Made by a program: the position numbers and the translations under genes
The notes under the pieces: model-generated
Database searches by the model: none
The model's input: only the letters and a program-made list of their open reading frames with translations
What the model was told of the DNA's origin: nothing
Shown here: one piece after another, positions 21,756 to 32,334 of the stretch
How the letters are laid out: each line of letters begins with the position of its first letter
Numbering within the stretch: the stretch's first letter is position 1
Virus record (IMG/VR): IMGVR_UViG_3300037113_000050
Span: 1 to 52,744 of that record
Source of the DNA: a virus
DNA length: 52,744 bases
Reading direction: 5' to 3' (one strand)

Positions 21756-22162
21756 CGGGGAAACGCCTTTCCGCATTTCGGGCATTTGTAGCCGGTGACC
21801 ATCCTGCCACCGCAGGAACCGCAATAGGTCGGCACCAGTCCAACATTGCACGCCGGGCATATCCGTGTAGATTGTGGCGCCGGAGCTGGCGCTGCGAGTG
21901 AAACAGGAACACCTATTTCCAAACAGTAGCCAGCCGGGTAGCGCGGGCAGTTGAATTCCACGATCTGATTGCTCACGAAAGCGTATTCAGTCCATTCCGG
22001 ATCCGGGTAAACACCGGGATTGGCCATCCGGAATTTGATGACTTGCCCCACGCGTTCCGACAGCCAAGTAGTCTCATCGTTCCATTGCGCGGCGGGCGTT
22101 CGGGGGTCGGTGTAGGTGATACCGTGTGGAGGCATTCCGATATTTGTGCGAATTATTTTCAT
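21752..22162 (-). CDS. Zinc-ribbon protein (136 aa)
   Basis: The N-terminal two thirds is a Trp/Pro-rich domain (ITYTDPRTPAAQWNDETTWL..). The C-terminus has three CxxC knuckles (ICPACN, YCGSCG, KCPKCG), i.e. a zinc ribbon. Coupled by ATGA overlaps on both sides. It may be an adaptor protein of the neighbouring ATP-grasp enzyme; this is inferred from context. Confidence 0.55.
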   Translation of the reverse strand: MKIIRTNIGMPPHGITYTDPRTPAAQWNDETTWLSERVGQVIKFRMANPGVYPDPEWTEYAFVSNQIVEFNCPRYPAGYCLEIGVPVSLAAPAPAPQSTRICPACNVGLVPTYCGSCGGRMVTGYKCPKCGKAFPR

Positions 22163-23397
22163 ACAGTTTCCATTTCCTTAACCGCCTCGTCCAGCGAGTC
22201 GGCTTCCGTGTCAAGGTCGTAGCCTTCAACCTGCTCAGCAATGTCCTTGCACTTCTTGACGGCTTCCTCTGGCGTGTTGCCAAAGGCCACAACGGAACCG
22301 ACTTGCGACATGTTCGCCAGTTGCGGCACCGCGTAGTCAACGCCGTTTATCCGGCAGTGATTGTAAATCTTCACGAACGGTCGGATTTCTTCCGGAAACC
22401 GCAACGGCATCCATTTGCCCAGCGAATGCCATTCCGATTTCAGGATGATCTGCGCGCCGCATTTGAACTCACACACAGGGTTGACCAGCTTCCCCTGCGC
22501 GCCGTTCCAAAGAATCTCCGCCAGATTGGTGAACAGGCCGGTTTCAACCTCGCCCGCCGGGGATGGGTGCCGCGCCGTGATGTCTATGAGAAACGCCTTG
22601 TCGCCCTTCTCCCGAATCTCGGTGGAGAAGAATTGCCGGTATTGATGTTCACCCAGCGGCCCGGCCAGCGCGTCATTCACAGAGCGGACATTTTCGGGCA
22701 GGTCGTCGTATTTACACACGCGGCCAAAGTAGGAACGGTCCTTCTTTTCAATCCCCACAACTGCCAAGTCCGGGAACCTCCCATCAATGCAATATCCATC
22801 GTAGCCAATTTCCTTCGCATCCGGTATCGCGTCCTCGCAAATAAAATCCAGAATGTCAGCCAGCGCGCCGTTCTTGTCCTCAATCTCACGAATCTGCCCC
22901 TCGGCCATCTCCGCATCCTTGGCAAACCACGTCTCGCCAATGCCACGGAACGCCGACAGCTTCACGAACTGGTCATTGCGGCCGGCCAGATATTCGCGTA
23001 GCGCCTTGGTGCCGGTCATGCGCTCCGTCGGGTTTTCGTCCAGACCAAGCTCTTTGAACCGCTGCCGGGTTTTCCACCGGGCAAGCTCAAGCTCGCTGCC
23101 ATTGCCGGTGCCCCATACGATTTTACCAAGTGACCGCAGATGCTCCTGAAGGTCGCCATGCCACACGTCGGGGAAAATGAACAGGTCGTAATCGTTGATG
23201 ATCGGCCAGAGATATTTCTCACGGGTGACGCCTTCCAAGCCTTCACCGATGATAAGCTCCCGTCCATCAGGAAAACCGGATTGCCAATCGTAGAAGTAGC
23301 CCACCTTCGCAAAGTCGCCGACAAGCCGTTCAGCTAACGAGCAGAAAAGCCCATTGTCCACCACGAGCACCTTTTTGGATTTCAAATCATTCATCAT
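22159..23397 (-). CDS. ATP-grasp ligase, PurD-like (412 aa)
   Basis: GGAGG six bases before the ATG at 23397 decides the start; an in-frame ATG at 23430 lacks such a site. N-terminal Rossmann-like part (KVLVVDNGLFCSLAERLVGD..), ATP-grasp core (KWKTRQRFKELGLDENPTER / VKLSAFRGIGETWFAKD / FICEDAIPDAKEIGYDG / FLIDITARHPSPAGEVETG) and a C-terminal cap with GNTPEEAVKKCKDIAEQVEG as in phosphoribosylamine-glycine ligases and carboxylases. It would join a carboxylate to an amine using ATP. Its place beside zinc ribbons and glycosyltransferases suggests modification of a glycan, protein or nucleotide rather than purine synthesis. Confidence 0.68.
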   Translation of the reverse strand: MMNDLKSKKVLVVDNGLFCSLAERLVGDFAKVGYFYDWQSGFPDGRELIIGEGLEGVTREKYLWPIINDYDLFIFPDVWHGDLQEHLRSLGKIVWGTGNGSELELARWKTRQRFKELGLDENPTERMTGTKALREYLAGRNDQFVKLSAFRGIGETWFAKDAEMAEGQIREIEDKNGALADILDFICEDAIPDAKEIGYDGYCIDGRFPDLAVVGIEKKDRSYFGRVCKYDDLPENVRSVNDALAGPLGEHQYRQFFSTEIREKGDKAFLIDITARHPSPAGEVETGLFTNLAEILWNGAQGKLVNPVCEFKCGAQIILKSEWHSLGKWMPLRFPEEIRPFVKIYNHCRINGVDYAVPQLANMSQVGSVVAFGNTPEEAVKKCKDIAEQVEGYDLDTEADSLDEAVKEMETV

Positions 23398-23448
23398 CGG
23401 AATCCTCCGGGAGTCCATGGTCATCGTCATCAGTTGAACCTTCGGGCA

Positions 23449-23649
23449 TCATTTCTTAAAATTGGTTCGGTGGTTCATCGGCATGTTCCACATCTGGATC
23501 GCTGTTTCATCGTCAATCGCCCGGACACTCCGGCACGCGTTCCGGCTGCAACCGATTGTCACGGATTCTTTGCACTTGGCCACAACCGGAATGGCACCAC
23601 ACATCGGGCACCTTTGCAATTCCTTTCCGGCATGGAGGACGACTTTCAT
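23449..23649 (-). CDS. Lar-like zinc protein (66 aa)
   Basis: [20 protein letters not shown].. with CPMCG, CSRNAC and a closing AIQMWNM, the layout of the Lar restriction-alleviation family (CPxCG ... C ... C ... aiaxWN). Zinc-binding is likely. The family name comes from a prophage protein that weakens type I restriction, but most phage members are untested. ATGA overlap with the upstream giant gene. Confidence 0.6.
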   Translation of the reverse strand: MKVVLHAGKELQRCPMCGAIPVVAKCKESVTIGCSRNACRSVRAIDDETAIQMWNMPMNHRTNFKK

Positions 23650-26600
23650 TCGCTCATCACGTTCTTTTTTGGGGTTGCTCCGCCTTTCCAGTCTTCGGTA
23701 AGGCGTCCGCCGGTTGCGGCCATTACCGTAATCGTGGTGAAGGCTTTTATCAACTGATGCTCCTGTTGTGAGTTGGGGTTTTGCGTGTAGTGAAGAACTT
23801 CCTTTAAACCTTCCTCAAATGGGATTGGCAGCATTGTTTCAGAAATAAACTCCGGCCAGGTGTAGGGCTTCACCCCTTGCGCGGCGAGACGCTTGGGCAT
23901 CGGCGGAGGCGTGCCGTATCCGGGGATTTTCGGCAGTGGTCGGTCTTGATAGTCTGCCTTCATCACAAGAGAAGTGATTGGACTCAGGAACGGGCTTTCC
24001 TGTGTTCGGAGAAATGAGCCGATGGTTTTATACATGGACTCGTCCGGGTAAATCAGATACTTGGACTTTCCGCCGTCGCTCATTCCGATTTGAACGATCC
24101 GCAGCGGGAGCCGCATCATGGTCAGGAACGGACTGCCCCATGCGAAGTTCATGCCGGCAACCCGGAACTTCATAAAGTCGGACGCCATCGGATCAATTCC
24201 CGCGCCACCCAAGGCCACTGGAACGCCGTTGAGCTTCTTTTTGTCGCCAAACAGATTGTTCAACTGCTGATTCGCCAGCAATAGCCCACCGGCAACGGCA
24301 AAGATTTTCGCCTTTTCCTTGAACTGATTCACCGTGAACCATTTTTCTTCCGGTGTCATGTTGGACATCTTGGAAAGATTGTTGATCGCACGGTACGGAT
24401 CGCCGCCCATCACTGACAAGCGGGACAGCAACAACTTTGGAGCAAACAACGCCACGTTCGCAGCCGGGTGGCTGCCAACTTTTACCACTCCGGTCATGTG
24501 GTTCACTGAATCGGAAATCGCCTTGGCCATTTCACTGGTTCGGTCTGTCTCTGCCAGCTTGTTCCATTCATTATCAAAAAGGTCTTGGCGAAGAATTTTC
24601 AGCACGGAATAACCACGCGTCCCCATGCCTTGCAGCACCTTGAACTTGCCAAGATTGGTTCTAAACCACTCGGCCATTTTAGGAAACCCTTCCGCCAGTT
24701 TGGGGTCGTTGAAATCCTCCATCTTGGCCATGTCATTCACCAACCCGGCGCGCTGGGCGACGTTGTAGTTTGGACGGCGGGCGAGTTCCACCTGTTTCAT
24801 CTCGTAATACTGCGGAGACGCCACAAGATGATACATCTCGCCAAAATTCTTCGCAAAAATAACCGGGTGAGTTGCGGCAGTGAGCGGCGCATGGGTGCCC
24901 AGCGCGACGGTGCCGTGCAATCCAACTTTCGTTGAAAACGTCACCTTGACCGAGGTGGGTAGGATTTTTGCAATCCACTTTTCCTTCGTGTTATTCACCC
25001 AGCGTTTCGCAGCCTGCTTTAAAATGCGCGCCTGCCGCTGTTTCTGCCACACGTCGTCGGCCACACGCCTCACGGTCTGGTTTTGCGCCATGCCGCGCAG
25101 AACGTCTTTGACCGGGATGCCCAAATCGGACGAAAGTTTGTAGGCAGTGTCCGTCAGGCCCAAGTTTTCCTTGTCAATGTATTCAGTCTTGGCTCGCCGC
25201 CACAGGACTTTTACTTGCTCCGGTGTCATCGGCTTTCCTTCAATGAAACCTGCGAACAGTTGGCGATTGGCTTCCAACGTGTCGGCGGGCGTCGGCGCGG
25301 CCTTCGGTTGCAGCTTCACCGCACGCTTGACCTTTTTTCGCGTCGTCTCATCCTTCCCGACAACCTTTTTGAACCCGTCCTGAAATATTTTCAGCGAGGC
25401 TTTCCAGATGGCGTCCAGATGCGGCTTGATATAGTCGCCAATTTCATCCGTCATCTCCTTTGCCCACTCCGCCGTCATCTCTGCGCTTTCAATACCTTTT
25501 TCAAAAATCTTGCTCGCGCCGTAGTCGGCGTAATCAATCATGTCCTCCGTTGAAAGTTTTCCACCCGATAGAATGGCACCAGGATCGTTGAACATCCGGC
25601 CTTCGGCGCGGCGGGCCTTGATGCGTTCAAGCGCGGATTTTGCCCGCGTGTCAAAAAATCCTTTCAGTTTATTCGCCACAAGGCGGACGTGCGGCTCAAT
25701 GACTTCCGGCTTCGGTGCGGTGGCCTCCTTTTCAATGTAGGCGTCCAGCCGGGCCTTGGTTTGGGCTAACTCTGCTTCCGCCTTTTGCACTCTTTCAGCA
25801 TGATTCTTGGCGATGGCAGCTTCTGCTGGCGATAAATCTTTCCCAGTGACTTCACGGACAGCGCGGGCAATCCCGGAGTAAGTGCTGGTTTCAATGTCCA
25901 CTTCACCTTGTTGGGTGCGTCCAGCCTTTGCCCATTCGGTCTGCATTGCCTTTGTTCGCGCCGCCCAGTCGGATTCGGTTTTATACGCCGACTTGAATTC
26001 AGGCGTATCCGTTCCAAACTTTTCCTCGGTGGCATTGGTGACTTTTGCCAGCGCTTCTTGATGCGCCCGGACAACGGCAACATCATCGCTTGAAAACCGA
26101 TTGGTTTTCTCAAAATTCCGCATTACGGATTCCGGGTCTGCGCCGCCCTGAATCAGTTGTCGTCCACGTTCAACCGATGCCTCTGGCGCTATGCCGGCAC
26201 CGGGCTGCGTCGGCTCGGTCATGTCTGCGGCCTCACGCTGTTTTCGGACACGCTCGGCCAAGCCGGTAATTTCACGGTTTGGCTGAATACCTTTTCCAAC
26301 TGGTTCAAGCGGATCACCGGGGGCCAACCCGCCCATGCTGTGAAATGTCGGCTGCTGCTTGGCGGTGATCTTGGCGGCTTCGGCGGTGGTTTGCTCGGCC
26401 TTTGCCTTCTCTGCGGCGACACGCTCGCCGTCAGACGCCTTTTCACCCGAGAGATTGAATGGCTCATCGCCCTGCAAAAGACTGCCCGTGCCTTTTTCGC
26501 CAGGGCGAAGTTTTGGAACTTCGGCGGGCTTGGCCACTTCCGGCGGCTTCACGCTTCCGGTGTCAAGTTTTCCAGCAAGTTCAGGATGATCTTTTAACGT

Positions 26601-29066
26601 AGCCAACCGCGCCTCAAGTTCGACGACTTTCTTGGTGATTCCTTCCGGGTCTTTTACGTCAATGTTGAACTGCTTGGCGATGGCCGGTTTCTTCGCCGCG
26701 CCCTTGATGGCTTGAACCTGTTCGCGGATGGTCTTACGCTCATCGGAGGCCAGTTTCGACTGCGCCTCCATTTCTTGAATGGCTGAATCATCGAAGCCAA
26801 AAAGGTCATTCTGGTTTCCTTCCGCCTTGCGATTGTCCACGCGCTGCTTTGCAAGTGTGACCAAATCAGCGGCAGTCTCGGCGGGTTTGCCGTCCAATGC
26901 TGCTCGGATGCCAACGGCCTGCAATCCCGGTTCTCCCGGTGCGGTGCGGGCTATGGCGTCGGCTTGGGCGTCAGTGATTTTTCCAGACTGGTGTAGCGCA
27001 AAAAGGTCTTCGCCTGCATCTCTTGCGATTGCGAATCCGGCTTTGCCCTTTGCTCGCGCCAGAAGTCCGCGCTCTTTGGCATCCGCTTCGGTAATGCCTG
27101 AGTCTTTGAAGTAGTTTGCATAGTCTGTTACCTCTCCTTGTTCATCGCGTATGTTTAGCTCCGCGTCAAGCCGTGCGGCAGCTCGCGCGTCGAAGCCATC
27201 AGCCTCGTTGTGAATCTGCGCCGGGATGGTTTTCTCGCCCGTGCGCTGCGCCAAGTCAAACCGATGGCGTCCAGAAATGATTTCCAGTCTGCCGTCCATT
27301 CGCCGCCATACTTGGATCGGGGCCAGCCCGCGCCGGTCAAACTTCCCGCCGATTGGCTTCACAACTCCCTTTTCGTTGGCGTTAGACTTGAACTGTGGGA
27401 CATCGGCTGAAAGCGAAAGGTTTTCCAGCGGAATCTCAACCGTTTCCTTATCGGAAACCATGGCTGTTGGCTTCCCAGTTTCACTTGTTGCAGATTTTTC
27501 CAAAGATTGCTCCGGTGCCGGTTTGACGCCGGACACCGGAGCTGTTTTTGCTGCCTCAACTGCGGGTTGAGAAATCTTTTTAATGTCTTCCAAATCAGCC
27601 TTGAACACTTCCGCAGCGTCGGGGGATGTCAGTTTGACTTCCGAAAGCATTTGTTCAGGCGTTGCGTCTTGACGCCGCATTTCTTCCAAGATGATTCTGG
27701 CTTTCTGGTATTCCAGGCTGTCTTTCCCGAATTGAACAGCCTTTCCAGCCATGTTCTTTAAATCGCGCATCAAATCAGCGGGGTGCGTGCCGTGGGTGTT
27801 GCGCCGATAACGCTCTAGCCGTGCTGCATCGTAACGATCCTGAATTGCTCCGATGGCTTGCCGCTGATCTGGCGTCAAATCTTCGGAGCCAGTTTCGTCC
27901 ATTTTCTTTTCAGCATCGTTGACCTTATTTTTGGCGTCACTAAATTCAGAATCAAATTCTTCATCCGTCATCATCCGCAATTCTGGATTCTGGCGCGACG
28001 GACGGTTTAATCCCAAAGGAATTTCAGGTTGAGAAGGGGTTGGTGTGGCGACAGCGATAGGAGCGGCATTTCCCACGTCCTGCGTGGCCGTAGGGCTTGC
28101 CGTGGTATCTCTGGGCGTCAACACGGCTTCCGGTGGCTTTGGAGCCTGTGCGGGCGTCGTGGGGGCTTCTGGCGGGGGTAAAACTGGCTCGGTTTTGCCG
28201 GCGGGGTCGAAATCGGCCACTGTGAATCCGATTTTGGGTCGGGGCGCGGCCTGTTGAACCTCCGCATTGAGTAATTCTCTGGAAATCACCTTCGCAATGG
28301 GTTTTGTTGACTTTGGGGACAGCGCCGTCTCTCCCCGCTCGCCAGATCCACCCAACACGCCCATCAGCAGCGCATTTGCGGCGGTGTCCTCAATGGCTTG
28401 GTCACGTTCCTCACCCGGTGCCATGCTGGCGATTTGTGCCACTGCCGGTGCAGACATGATGCCGGCCACGCCCGTCGCGCCACCAACCCGGTTAATCAAC
28501 GCCATCGCCGCCTGTGAGGTGATTCCTGACTTGGCTGCCACTTTCGCCGCCACATTTCCCAAAATCTTTCCGGCACCTGGCGCAATAATCGCCGCCACCG
28601 CCTGAACCGGGTCAAAACCTTCCTTGTTTAAGCCAAACGTCGCGGCACCGGCTGGCCCAGCAACCATCGTCGCCGCAAGTTGTGGAGCGGAACCAATCAG
28701 TCCGGGGGCAATCCCGGAAGCGGCACGCTCGACCATTGGCAGTGTTTTTCGTGCTTCATCGTAAGGAGAAGTGTTGTCTTCGCCAGATGCTTCAATGTCA
28801 CGTTGCGTTTCTGGTGAAAGTTGGTCAAGGCCCAACGATGCGAATTCCTGTTTGGCCAGTCCCGGCTCGCCAACTGCGGTCAGAGCTGCCGCTTTGGCCG
28901 CTCTGGAAAGCAAATCGCCGCTTTCAATAAACGGCCTGCCGACGGCTTTGGAAACCTTTTTGAATGTGGATTCTTGCGGCGTGTCAGAAAAATCAGACTC
29001 ATTGAAAGTTAGCGGTTCGGATGGCTCTGTCTCCTCAAAGTCGTCGGTTGTAAAATTGAGGGGCAT
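23646..29066 (-). CDS. Giant polyvalent internal virion protein with ParB-like domain (1806 aa)
   Basis: Residues 1-60 carry short acidic repeats (FTTDDFEE.., [10 protein letters not shown]). Residues 140-230 are hydrophobic Gly/Ala-rich and may interact with membranes. Around 540-650 lies a ParB/Srx-like nuclease domain ([31 protein letters not shown]). Long coiled coils cover 700-1200, and the C-terminal third ([20 protein letters not shown].. to the end) resembles large polyvalent protein domains. Such proteins are packaged in the head and ejected with DNA, where they protect or process the incoming genome. It is by far the largest gene. Confidence 0.68.
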   Translation of the reverse strand: MPLNFTTDDFEETEPSEPLTFNESDFSDTPQESTFKKVSKAVGRPFIESGDLLSRAAKAAALTAVGEPGLAKQEFASLGLDQLSPETQRDIEASGEDNTSPYDEARKTLPMVERAASGIAPGLIGSAPQLAATMVAGPAGAATFGLNKEGFDPVQAVAAIIAPGAGKILGNVAAKVAAKSGITSQAAMALINRVGGATGVAGIMSAPAVAQIASMAPGEERDQAIEDTAANALLMGVLGGSGERGETALSPKSTKPIAKVISRELLNAEVQQAAPRPKIGFTVADFDPAGKTEPVLPPPEAPTTPAQAPKPPEAVLTPRDTTASPTATQDVGNAAPIAVATPTPSQPEIPLGLNRPSRQNPELRMMTDEEFDSEFSDAKNKVNDAEKKMDETGSEDLTPDQRQAIGAIQDRYDAARLERYRRNTHGTHPADLMRDLKNMAGKAVQFGKDSLEYQKARIILEEMRRQDATPEQMLSEVKLTSPDAAEVFKADLEDIKKISQPAVEAAKTAPVSGVKPAPEQSLEKSATSETGKPTAMVSDKETVEIPLENLSLSADVPQFKSNANEKGVVKPIGGKFDRRGLAPIQVWRRMDGRLEIISGRHRFDLAQRTGEKTIPAQIHNEADGFDARAAARLDAELNIRDEQGEVTDYANYFKDSGITEADAKERGLLARAKGKAGFAIARDAGEDLFALHQSGKITDAQADAIARTAPGEPGLQAVGIRAALDGKPAETAADLVTLAKQRVDNRKAEGNQNDLFGFDDSAIQEMEAQSKLASDERKTIREQVQAIKGAAKKPAIAKQFNIDVKDPEGITKKVVELEARLATLKDHPELAGKLDTGSVKPPEVAKPAEVPKLRPGEKGTGSLLQGDEPFNLSGEKASDGERVAAEKAKAEQTTAEAAKITAKQQPTFHSMGGLAPGDPLEPVGKGIQPNREITGLAERVRKQREAADMTEPTQPGAGIAPEASVERGRQLIQGGADPESVMRNFEKTNRFSSDDVAVVRAHQEALAKVTNATEEKFGTDTPEFKSAYKTESDWAARTKAMQTEWAKAGRTQQGEVDIETSTYSGIARAVREVTGKDLSPAEAAIAKNHAERVQKAEAELAQTKARLDAYIEKEATAPKPEVIEPHVRLVANKLKGFFDTRAKSALERIKARRAEGRMFNDPGAILSGGKLSTEDMIDYADYGASKIFEKGIESAEMTAEWAKEMTDEIGDYIKPHLDAIWKASLKIFQDGFKKVVGKDETTRKKVKRAVKLQPKAAPTPADTLEANRQLFAGFIEGKPMTPEQVKVLWRRAKTEYIDKENLGLTDTAYKLSSDLGIPVKDVLRGMAQNQTVRRVADDVWQKQRQARILKQAAKRWVNNTKEKWIAKILPTSVKVTFSTKVGLHGTVALGTHAPLTAATHPVIFAKNFGEMYHLVASPQYYEMKQVELARRPNYNVAQRAGLVNDMAKMEDFNDPKLAEGFPKMAEWFRTNLGKFKVLQGMGTRGYSVLKILRQDLFDNEWNKLAETDRTSEMAKAISDSVNHMTGVVKVGSHPAANVALFAPKLLLSRLSVMGGDPYRAINNLSKMSNMTPEEKWFTVNQFKEKAKIFAVAGGLLLANQQLNNLFGDKKKLNGVPVALGGAGIDPMASDFMKFRVAGMNFAWGSPFLTMMRLPLRIVQIGMSDGGKSKYLIYPDESMYKTIGSFLRTQESPFLSPITSLVMKADYQDRPLPKIPGYGTPPPMPKRLAAQGVKPYTWPEFISETMLPIPFEEGLKEVLHYTQNPNSQQEHQLIKAFTTITVMAATGGRLTEDWKGGATPKKNVMSE

Positions 29067-29068
29067 TT

Positions 29069-30013
29069 TTATTGCGCGCCAGACATTTTTTGAACGGCCA
29101 TTAGGACTTGCTGCTTCGTCCAGTCAGGATGATCGGCGGAAATCTTCTGAGCCATCGCCACTTTGTCTTTTGGAGACATCGCAGTGGCGGGCTGCGCTGC
29201 TGGCGCGGTCGGCCGGAATGAAACCGGCGGCTGCGCGCCGATGGCCGGCGAGTTGGTCGTTTTGTTAATCAGTTGTTGGGCAGCCTGTTTAATTTGGGGT
29301 GGCACGGTCAAACTGAATTTCTTCGCCTTGTCCATGGTTCCGAAAATAACCTTTTCCGGATCTTCCGCTGCCGCTTCCTTCGCATCAGCAATCTGCTTTT
29401 CCTTGGATGCTGCATCATTCTCACGCAATCCCATGTTGTAGATCGCTCGCCAGTTGGTTTTGTAACCGGGCTTGACTAGCAAGGTGGGGTGAGCTTCAAC
29501 CACAGACTGTTTGTTCTCTCTGTTGGCAATCGCGGAATAGGCGTCAGATTGCTCTTTCTGCATGGCTGGGTTGGCTAAGAATTGGCGAGCCAAACCCTCT
29601 TCCGAATCAGAAGAAGAATCCGGCAACTTCGACGCCGCCTGCCACTTCGCCAATGTCGGCTTGAGATAAATATTTTCCGAGTCATTCGCCTTGTAGCCGG
29701 ACTGCGCGCCCACCACGAACGCCTGTTGCGCCTGATCCATCTCCGCCGCCGCCTGACGCTTCATTGTTTCCGGCACATCCTTGAGAATGTCCCATTTGTC
29801 CTTCACGGGATTCAGATACAACTGCGCCGCGTCCGCTTCCGAGTAGCCAGAATTTACGGCGGCGCGATACCGTTGCTGCGCCGTATCCCAATCGGCATTG
29901 AACTGCTTGTCCGGGTCGGGCGTCGTGGTGCCGGTCGCTTGGATTGGCGTCGTGTCCTGAAACGAAAACGTCGAGGGATCGTCCGCGCCGTTCAAAATGA
30001 GGTTGTCGGACAT
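29069..30013 (-). CDS. Virion protein of unknown function (314 aa)
   Basis: Begins [20 protein letters not shown].. and consists mainly of helical, Gln/Ala/Asp-rich repeats such as [20 protein letters not shown] and [15 protein letters not shown], two copies of a Y-L-x-P-x-x-x-K-W unit. The C-terminus (KMSGAQ) is low-complexity. Position between the giant internal protein and Q-rich proteins suggests an internal or ejected virion component. Confidence 0.55.
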   Translation of the reverse strand: MSDNLILNGADDPSTFSFQDTTPIQATGTTTPDPDKQFNADWDTAQQRYRAAVNSGYSEADAAQLYLNPVKDKWDILKDVPETMKRQAAAEMDQAQQAFVVGAQSGYKANDSENIYLKPTLAKWQAASKLPDSSSDSEEGLARQFLANPAMQKEQSDAYSAIANRENKQSVVEAHPTLLVKPGYKTNWRAIYNMGLRENDAASKEKQIADAKEAAAEDPEKVIFGTMDKAKKFSLTVPPQIKQAAQQLINKTTNSPAIGAQPPVSFRPTAPAAQPATAMSPKDKVAMAQKISADHPDWTKQQVLMAVQKMSGAQ

Positions 30014-30016
30014 AAA

Positions 30017-30640
30017 TCAATACGCATTCGGATTTTTGGAGGTGGTTTGTCCGGAAGCGTTGTTGTAAATCGAACCCCCGTTGTAAATGGTTCCGTCACC
30101 AAGTTTTGTTTGCCCAATTACAAGTCCACCATTTCCAACTTTTCCAGTGCTGCCACTGGTGCTTTTGTTCTGGCCAATGTTGTTCAAAACATTCTGCATG
30201 GCATACCACGTCGCGCTGCCCGGAGTCACCGTGTTATTCTGTGAGAACTGTTGCGCGGCCTGCTGCAATGCGGTTTGAGCCGTCTGGTTGGCAATATCCG
30301 CAACCTGTTGATTTGTCTGCAAGGTGTTTTGTTGAGATTGTCCGGTATTCTGATACACCTGTTGTGCAGCGACCTGACTGGCGGCGTCTTTCTGCGCCTG
30401 TGTCTGTAAGACATTTTGCTGCGTCTGGCCGGTGGTATTAAAAGCCTGTTGCGCCTGCGCTTGAGCGTTGGCGTCATTCTCAGCCTGAGTCTGCAAGGCA
30501 AGATTTGAATTATACTCCTGTCCGCTTTGAGCCAGTGAACGGTTTTGCAGGTCGAGATTGGAGGCATACTCCGATGAAAGCTGACCCTGCTTGGTTCCAA
30601 GGAGGTTTTGCAAATAGCTGAGGATACTGGAAAAGTCCAT
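30017..30640 (-). CDS. Gln-rich virion protein (207 aa)
   Basis: Start at 30640 (MDFSSILSYLQNLLGTKQGQ..) lies just after the previous gene's stop. The body is a Gln/Asn/Ala-rich helical repeat (QAQQAFNTTGQTQQNVLQTQ.., QQVYQNTGQSQQNTLQTNQQ..) followed by a Gly/Asn-rich tail. Like its neighbour it could be an ejection or internal core protein. A longer start at 30694 would overlap the preceding gene. Confidence 0.55.
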   Translation of the reverse strand: MDFSSILSYLQNLLGTKQGQLSSEYASNLDLQNRSLAQSGQEYNSNLALQTQAENDANAQAQAQQAFNTTGQTQQNVLQTQAQKDAASQVAAQQVYQNTGQSQQNTLQTNQQVADIANQTAQTALQQAAQQFSQNNTVTPGSATWYAMQNVLNNIGQNKSTSGSTGKVGNGGLVIGQTKLGDGTIYNGGSIYNNASGQTTSKNPNAY

Positions 30641-30644
30641 AATT

Positions 30645-31337
30645 TTAGGAAGTTGTGATGTTGCCCGTGGTGTTACCGACAATGTTATTTCCAAGACCCA
30701 TCGCGTTCAACATTTCTTGGAACTGGTTCAACTGGTTGGTGGAATTAAACTGGTTTTGATTTTGGTTCAGGTTATTGTTAAACTGTGTGTTCTGTTGGTC
30801 TTGCGATTGGGTGAACTGGTTTTGATTTTGGTTCAAGTTTTGGTTGAACTGTGTGTTCTGCTGACCTTGAGACTGATTGAACTGGTTGTTGGCCTGATTC
30901 AGTGAATTCTGATATTCCGTAAGCTGCTGGCTCTGCGCTTGCGTATTTTCAGCGTTTTGCTGCGCCAATGAATTTGCCGCCTGTGTATTCTGATTTTGAA
31001 CGCTTTGATTATTCGTTGCAGCCGTTGTATAAGTTCCAAGCAGCGAGTTTAAATCACTCAATCCAGTCTGCTGGTTCGCATTCGCCTGCGTGTTGTAAAG
31101 GTCGCTACCACGAGCATCAATGAAGGAATTTACATCGTTTCCAGCCGTTTGGCCATTGGCGGCACCATAGTAGGCGTTCGTTGTCCGGGCTTGTGACGCC
31201 GAAGGCAACCCGTTAAGCAAGTTTCCAATGACCCCAGTGGCGCTGGTGGTGAGATTGCCCACGCCGGGCAGGACGGATTCAAGCCAATTTTGTGAGTCCG
31301 ATGTTACTGGTTGTCCAGTTGCAGTTGTCGTTGCCAT
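30645..31337 (-). CDS. Asn/Gln-repeat virion protein (230 aa)
   Basis: An N-terminal helical region (NWLESVLPGVGNLTTSATGV..) is followed by a low-complexity N/Q domain with tandem 22-residue units (FNQSQGQQNTQFNQNLNQNQ / FTQSQDQQNTQFNNNLNQNQ). It ends MGLGNNIVGNTTGNITTS. Such domains form long coiled coils or prion-like assemblies. Location next to tail genes suggests an internal virion or tail protein. The start has AAATTTTATGG context. Confidence 0.55.
   Translation of the reverse strand: MATTTATGQPVTSDSQNWLESVLPGVGNLTTSATGVIGNLLNGLPSASQARTTNAYYGAANGQTAGNDVNSFIDARGSDLYNTQANANQQTGLSDLNSLLGTYTTAATNNQSVQNQNTQAANSLAQQNAENTQAQSQQLTEYQNSLNQANNQFNQSQGQQNTQFNQNLNQNQNQFTQSQDQQNTQFNNNLNQNQNQFNSTNQLNQFQEMLNAMGLGNNIVGNTTGNITTS
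30748..30879 (-). repeat. Tandem 66-bp repeat in the N/Q-rich gene
   Basis: Two adjacent 66-bp units (30748-30813 and 30814-30879), both starting AACTGGTTTTGATTTTGGTT on the + strand, encode the 22-residue N/Q repeat. Such repeats can expand or contract by slippage. Confidence 0.8.
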
Positions 31338-31342
31338 AAAAT

Positions 31343-32329
31343 TTAATACGGATTTCTAATTCTACTACCTAAAACACTGTTCACCCGAATCGGCATTTGA
31401 TCGTCGCCATTCTTGTCACGCAAATCAAAATTCAACTCCCTGATCGCCTTGCTAATTTTAAGCTCCGCCGTCTGCTCATCGTTCGCTTCTTCCGCCTTGA
31501 TCGCCTGTATCATAAACTTTATGGCGTCAAGGTTGTCAATCATTAAAAAGTCCCGGTCATTCACCACTGGAATGAATTCCAGTTTTATCAGGGCTTCCAT
31601 CGTTGTCCAACAAATCCCATTCGCGTCTGCTTGGTCTCGGTTATACGGCTTGTTGTGGATGATGCTGCGGCGGATGCGGGGATTGGTTTCGCCCGGTTCA
31701 AACGCGGCCAGGTCGCGCAGTGTATTCGCTGTCGGGTCAAACTCGTAAAGATAGGCCATGCCGATTGTCGCCTGACGGACTACCGAATCAATCCGCGTCA
31801 CCAGCGTTGTGCTTGCGCCGTAAGGATTAGCCGCCGTCAGAGAAAGCCCAGCCGCGCCTGTGGAGTCCTGCAACGGTTGCGCGCCGTATTGTGATCCGTA
31901 AAGGGTGATCGTCTTACCAACGTCGGCAGGGTTGACGACGTAGTATCGAATCAGTTTTCCCGCCGTGCCACTCACTTCATTCGCGCATGGTCCCATGTTG
32001 GCATCCTCAATCACCGTGTCACAATGAAATCCGCTGTGACGCAGATGCGGCCCAACGAAGGAATAGTTGTTGTTGAAAAGCTGGCCCGGTCTGCCCTTGC
32101 CAAATCGGATTCCATTCACACTGCCAACCCAGCGCGGCCACGCGATGATGTTGCCAGACACGCAGAATGATACCACCCATTCCGTGTCATACCAGTTGCC
32201 GCGCCGCATCAGCCGCCGCTGCGCCTCGTTCACATACTGCGCAAGTTGAGCGGAGGAACCGCACACCCCGGAAATGGATTTGATCCCAAGGTCATTCCGG
32301 GCGTCTGAAAGTTGAAAGCGAAAAGGCAT
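31343..32329 (-). CDS. Tail tubular protein A / head-tail adaptor-like (328 aa)
   Basis: MPFRFQLSDARNDLGIKSIS.. then YVNEAQRRLMRRGNWYDTEW, a motif pattern (neighbour helix plus R-x-x-W) frequent in the short-tail adaptor that sits under the portal. It ends with a helical region (AIKAEEANDEQTAELKISKA..). It lies directly downstream of the large tail protein gene, in the A/B pair position of podoviruses. Identity is inferred from order and general pattern. Confidence 0.5.
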   Translation of the reverse strand: MPFRFQLSDARNDLGIKSISGVCGSSAQLAQYVNEAQRRLMRRGNWYDTEWVVSFCVSGNIIAWPRWVGSVNGIRFGKGRPGQLFNNNYSFVGPHLRHSGFHCDTVIEDANMGPCANEVSGTAGKLIRYYVVNPADVGKTITLYGSQYGAQPLQDSTGAAGLSLTAANPYGASTTLVTRIDSVVRQATIGMAYLYEFDPTANTLRDLAAFEPGETNPRIRRSIIHNKPYNRDQADANGICWTTMEALIKLEFIPVVNDRDFLMIDNLDAIKFMIQAIKAEEANDEQTAELKISKAIRELNFDLRDKNGDDQMPIRVNSVLGSRIRNPY

Positions 32330-32334
32330 AAAAT

